A program made the translations under genes and the position numbers. The notes beneath the pieces are model-generated. The model did no database searches. It was not told the DNA's origin and saw only the letters and a list, made by a program, of their open reading frames with translations. A stretch of 9,137 nt of DNA from Candidatus Zixiibacteriota bacterium. Its GTDB lineage: Bacteria > Zixibacteria > MSB-5A5 > CAIYYT01. How positions within the stretch are numbered: position 1 is the stretch's first letter; every line of letters begins with the position of its first letter. Positions 7,158 through 9,137 of this stretch are shown piece by piece. The stretch covers positions 1 through 9,137 of the forward strand of contig JAGLUH010000154.1 of the NCBI GenBank assembly GCA_023134875.1, given 5' to 3'.

Positions 7158-7937
7158 TTATACCTCGAAAATCAAAAAGAATACCTTGACCAGGAGAAAG
7201 TCAAACAGAAATATCAGGATGGAGGAGACTACCACTGAGTAGGTGGTTGACTTGCCGACCCCTTGTGTGCCGCCGGTAGTGTTCAGCCCCAGGTAACAGC
7301 CGATGGTAACAATAATAACTGCAAACACCACCGGTTTGACCATACCCGTGAAAATATCAACCAGGGAAAGCGCCTGGATCGAGGTCGATTTATAGAACGA
7401 GAAATCGAGTCCAAGTGAATAGACCGAAATAAGCATACCGCCGATGATGCCGATGAAGTCACCGACAATCGTCAGGGCCGGCAGCATGATCAAAAGCGCT
7501 ATCAGCCGCGTGGTCACCAGCTTCTTGATCGGGTCAGTGCCCATCGCCCGCATAGCATCAATCTGTTCCGTCACCTTCATCGAGCCCAATTCAGCGGCGA
7601 TCCCCGATCCTACCCGACCGGCAACGACCAGGGCGGTAAGCACCGGTCCCAGTTCGCGGACAATGGAAAGAGCGACGACGACACCGATGTACACCTTGGC
7701 GCCGAAACGGGCAATCTGGTAACCGGTTTGCAGCGCCAGCACCATGCCGGTGAAGAAGTTGGTCAGCAACACAATGGAGAGCGACCTGACGCCGATCTGT
7801 TCCATCTGCTCAATGATGGTGCCGAGATAAAGAGGTCGGCGAAATATCTGAGTAACGGCGGCGATCAGGAGGGTGTGGATTCGCCGGCAATGCCAGCAAA
7901 AACTGAAAAGGGTGAGTCTGTTCGCAACCTGGTTCAT
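7158..7937 (-). CDS. mlaE: MlaE-like ABC transporter permease
   Basis: This is the inner-membrane permease of the Mla-type lipid transporter, 259 residues from the chosen ATG. An amphipathic N-terminal region is followed by several membrane segments. Between them is the family hallmark RELGPVLTALVVAGRVGSGI followed by AAELGSM, and then TEQIDAMRAMGTDPI, the cytoplasmic coupling region that contacts the ATPase. The C-terminal GLNTTGGTQGVGKSTTYSV followed by hydrophobic helices is also typical. Start: the frame extends to a TTG at 7973 and a GTG at 7958, but neither has an RBS. ATG 7937 has only a purine-rich GAGAAAAG upstream, so the exact start is uncertain. It is the first gene of the operon, before mlaF and mlaD. 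No MlaB (STAS), MlaC or MlaA homologue is visible in the window. Confidence 0.9.
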   Translation of the reverse strand: MNQVANRLTLFSFCWHCRRIHTLLIAAVTQIFRRPLYLGTIIEQMEQIGVRSLSIVLLTNFFTGMVLALQTGYQIARFGAKVYIGVVVALSIVRELGPVLTALVVAGRVGSGIAAELGSMKVTEQIDAMRAMGTDPIKKLVTTRLIALLIMLPALTIVGDFIGIIGGMLISVYSLGLDFSFYKSTSIQALSLVDIFTGMVKPVVFAVIIVTIGCYLGLNTTGGTQGVGKSTTYSVVVSSILIFLFDFLLVKVFFLIFEV

Positions 7938-8237
7938 CGGTATTCTTTTCTCATACACCTCAACGACGGTCAAGGTTCGACAGCATTCTCTGCTCCAGCA
8001 GGCCGCGAAGGTTGCGGATCGCTATCCTAAAAACTGCCAATGACAATAATACCGGCGATGTCATTCCTGGTTACCATTAGCATAATGAGCACGCAAACAA
8101 GAATTAGATTCATCACAATGGGCAATTTATATCCTCAAACCGCTCCGCCAACTCTTTGTTGCTTTAATCTGGTATCAATAGCATAATCGTTCACTCGAAG
8201 GGATAATCGCTGCAAATGATACCTGGCAGGGAAATAA
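7938..8237. other. Non-coding gap between mlaE-like gene and tRNA-Arg
   Basis: No credible gene is seen on either strand. This stretch should hold the mla operon promoter. A minus-strand TATAAA lies near 8130, but no matching -35 box sits at the right distance, so no promoter is called. A 28-codon hydrophobic minus-strand frame (8113-8027) lacks an RBS and is not called as a gene. Confidence 0.5.
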
Positions 8238-8311
<74 letters not shown>

Positions 8312-8327
8312 ATCACAACAGGATTTT

Positions 8328-8355
8328 AGTTTACCGCCTGTGGGGGGAATGTCAA
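8328..8355 (-). promoter_or_regulatory. Promoter of tRNA-Arg
   Basis: On the minus strand a perfect TTGACA (8355-8350) and TAAACT (8333-8328) are separated by 16 bases. The start would fall near 8321, about ten bases before the mature tRNA 5' end. Position and match make this a good candidate. Confidence 0.65.
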
Positions 8356-8844
8356 GTATTTTCTCTATTGCCGTAAGCAGAAGGTCGCAGTGATCAGATC
8401 AATTTTATCATGTCAACTCGATAATATGTGTGGGGGCGTTGATTATCTCAAGTCTGGCAGAGAGGGTTGCATATGACACAATCTGGGATGGTGGTCACAT
8501 TGATGGTGGCACATTATAAGTTACGCAGGAAAAGTTTTGAGTTTTTTCAAAAAGTTTTTGTTGCTTTTGATTGAGACGAAAACTGTATTGGCTGCAAGTA
8601 ATGAAAGGTTAAGTCCAGTTAGTGTGGACTACATGAATGATGTGATGAGTACTTCACTTAAACAATGTTGTGGACATGTGATGGCAGACAGCGACAGCTT
8701 GATCCGTTTGTTCGGTCGGATGGTGGACACCAGGCTGACGACGGATTACCATGAGGTGAGAACAAGTGGCTGTGGTGATAAAGGATTAACATCGATAGAA
8801 GAAGAAACGACTGAACCCGTAAACGCCATGCAAAGGAGTTCGTT
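8356..8844. other. Gene-free stretch; probable leader of the basic SANT-like gene
   Basis: No frame here has a convincing protein pattern. The plus-strand frame from a TTG at 8537 to 8854 lacks an RBS, has no family features and overlaps the next gene start. A possible plus-strand promoter is TGGTCA (8492-8497) and TATAAG (8515-8520) with a 17-base spacer. This would give the downstream gene a leader of roughly 320 nt. T-rich and A-rich tracts lie around 8530-8570. Confidence 0.4.
8832..8838 (+). promoter_or_regulatory. RBS deciding a GTG start
   Basis: AAAGGAG ends six bases before GTG 8845 and twelve before the in-frame ATG 8851. The spacing favours the GTG as start. Confidence 0.65.
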
Positions 8845-9137
8845 GTGGCAATGAGGAAAGCTACTGCGAAGCGCAAGCCCGTTAGGAAGGCTACCAAGAA
8901 GAAGACCACCAGGAAGAAGAGGGCTCTTCCCAATGCCTGGTCGGCCAAGGACGTCGGCTATCTGAAGAAAAACTACAAGACCCAAACCGCTCCGCAAATT
9001 GCCAAGGTACTCAAGCGGACGGTTGCTGCCGTGCGCGCCAAGGCGACTACCCTTGGTCTGAAGAAGGGAGTGGTCAGGAAAAAAGCTGCTGCGAAGAAGA
9101 AGGCTCGCAAGGTGGTTGCCAGGAAAAGAACGATGAA
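8845..9137 (+). CDS. Histone-H1-like basic protein with SANT/Myb-like helix-turn-helix (3' end beyond window)
   Basis: The visible 97 residues have three parts. Residues 2-26 are a Lys/Arg/Ala/Thr-rich tail with repeated RKATKKK-like units. Residues ~29-72 form a compact domain with Trp32, Leu40, Tyr44, then APQIAKVLKRTVAAVRAKA and LGLKK. This pattern (W...L...Y...IA..L.R...AVR.KA..LGL) is that of SANT/Myb-like DNA-binding domains. From 73 a second Lys/Ala-rich tail resumes (VRKKAAAKKKARK) and continues past the edge. It is probably a cytoplasmic nucleoid-binding protein that contacts DNA through both the tails and the helical domain. The composition is unlike every other gene here, although alanine- and lysine-rich tails are common in bacterial H1-like proteins. 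GTG 8845 is chosen from RBS spacing, with ATG 8851 as the alternative. The exact family is not certain and the full length is unknown. Confidence 0.75.
   Translation, partial: MAMRKATAKRKPVRKATKKKTTRKKRALPNAWSAKDVGYLKKNYKTQTAPQIAKVLKRTVAAVRAKATTLGLKKGVVRKKAAAKKKARKVVARKRTM

Noticed and set aside
8027..8113. A 28-residue hydrophobic minus-strand frame (MNLILVCVLIML...)
   Set aside because: It could be a membrane micropeptide, but it has no RBS or recognisable family, and short hydrophobic frames arise easily in AT-rich spacers.
8537..8854. A 105-codon plus-strand frame before the basic protein gene
   Set aside because: It starts at TTG with no RBS, shows no coding pattern, and runs into the RBS and start of the SANT-like gene in another frame.

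Overview
The window looks like chromosomal DNA from a diderm (Gram-negative-type) bacterium. It carries an Mla-type lipid transporter, which only makes sense with an outer membrane, a complete-looking core for ceramide synthesis, and a secreted gingipain-family (C25) peptidase. C25 peptidases, FCB-type MlaD proteins with a repeat tail and SPT/GNAT lipid clusters together point to the Fibrobacteres-Chlorobi-Bacteroidetes superphylum or a neighbouring uncultured lineage such as Zixibacteria. This placement is an inference from gene content and cannot be proved from the window. The only tRNA does not encode its CCA tail.

Layout. Positions 1-1610 (minus) hold the N-terminal ~536 residues of a secreted C25 cysteine peptidase, cut by the window edge, with its own RBS and a good promoter. 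Positions 1885-4240 (minus) hold two genes 16 nt apart: a serine palmitoyltransferase (spt) and a GNAT-fold protein matching the bacterial ceramide synthase bCerS. Divergent from spt, 4324-5340 (plus) encodes an extended SDR/NAD-epimerase-like protein in the position and family of ceramide reductase CerR. Convergent with it, after a palindromic intergenic element, come three tightly packed minus-strand genes: mlaE-like permease (7158-7937), mlaF-like ATPase (6414-7148) and mlaD-like MCE protein (5471-6412). Further right are a tRNA-Arg(ACG) on the minus strand (8238-8311) with a clear promoter, about 530 nt without a credible gene, and the start of a small, very basic plus-strand protein with a SANT/Myb-like helix-turn-helix between histone-H1-like lysine tails (8845 to the right edge).

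How the genes work together. Spt would condense L-serine with an acyl thioester to give 3-ketosphinganine. The GNAT protein would N-acylate it, and the SDR would reduce the keto group to give (dihydro)ceramide, which is the order established for Caulobacter. The neighbouring MlaEFD-like ABC transporter is a plausible mover of lipid between the inner and outer membranes, so the central 5.9 kb may be a ceramide make-and-export locus. Enzyme families are clear from sequence. The ceramide assignment rests on the three families occurring together, and the link to the transporter is inferred from position only. The acyl-ACP synthetase and dedicated acyl carrier protein used in Caulobacter, and any head-group enzymes, are not in this window.
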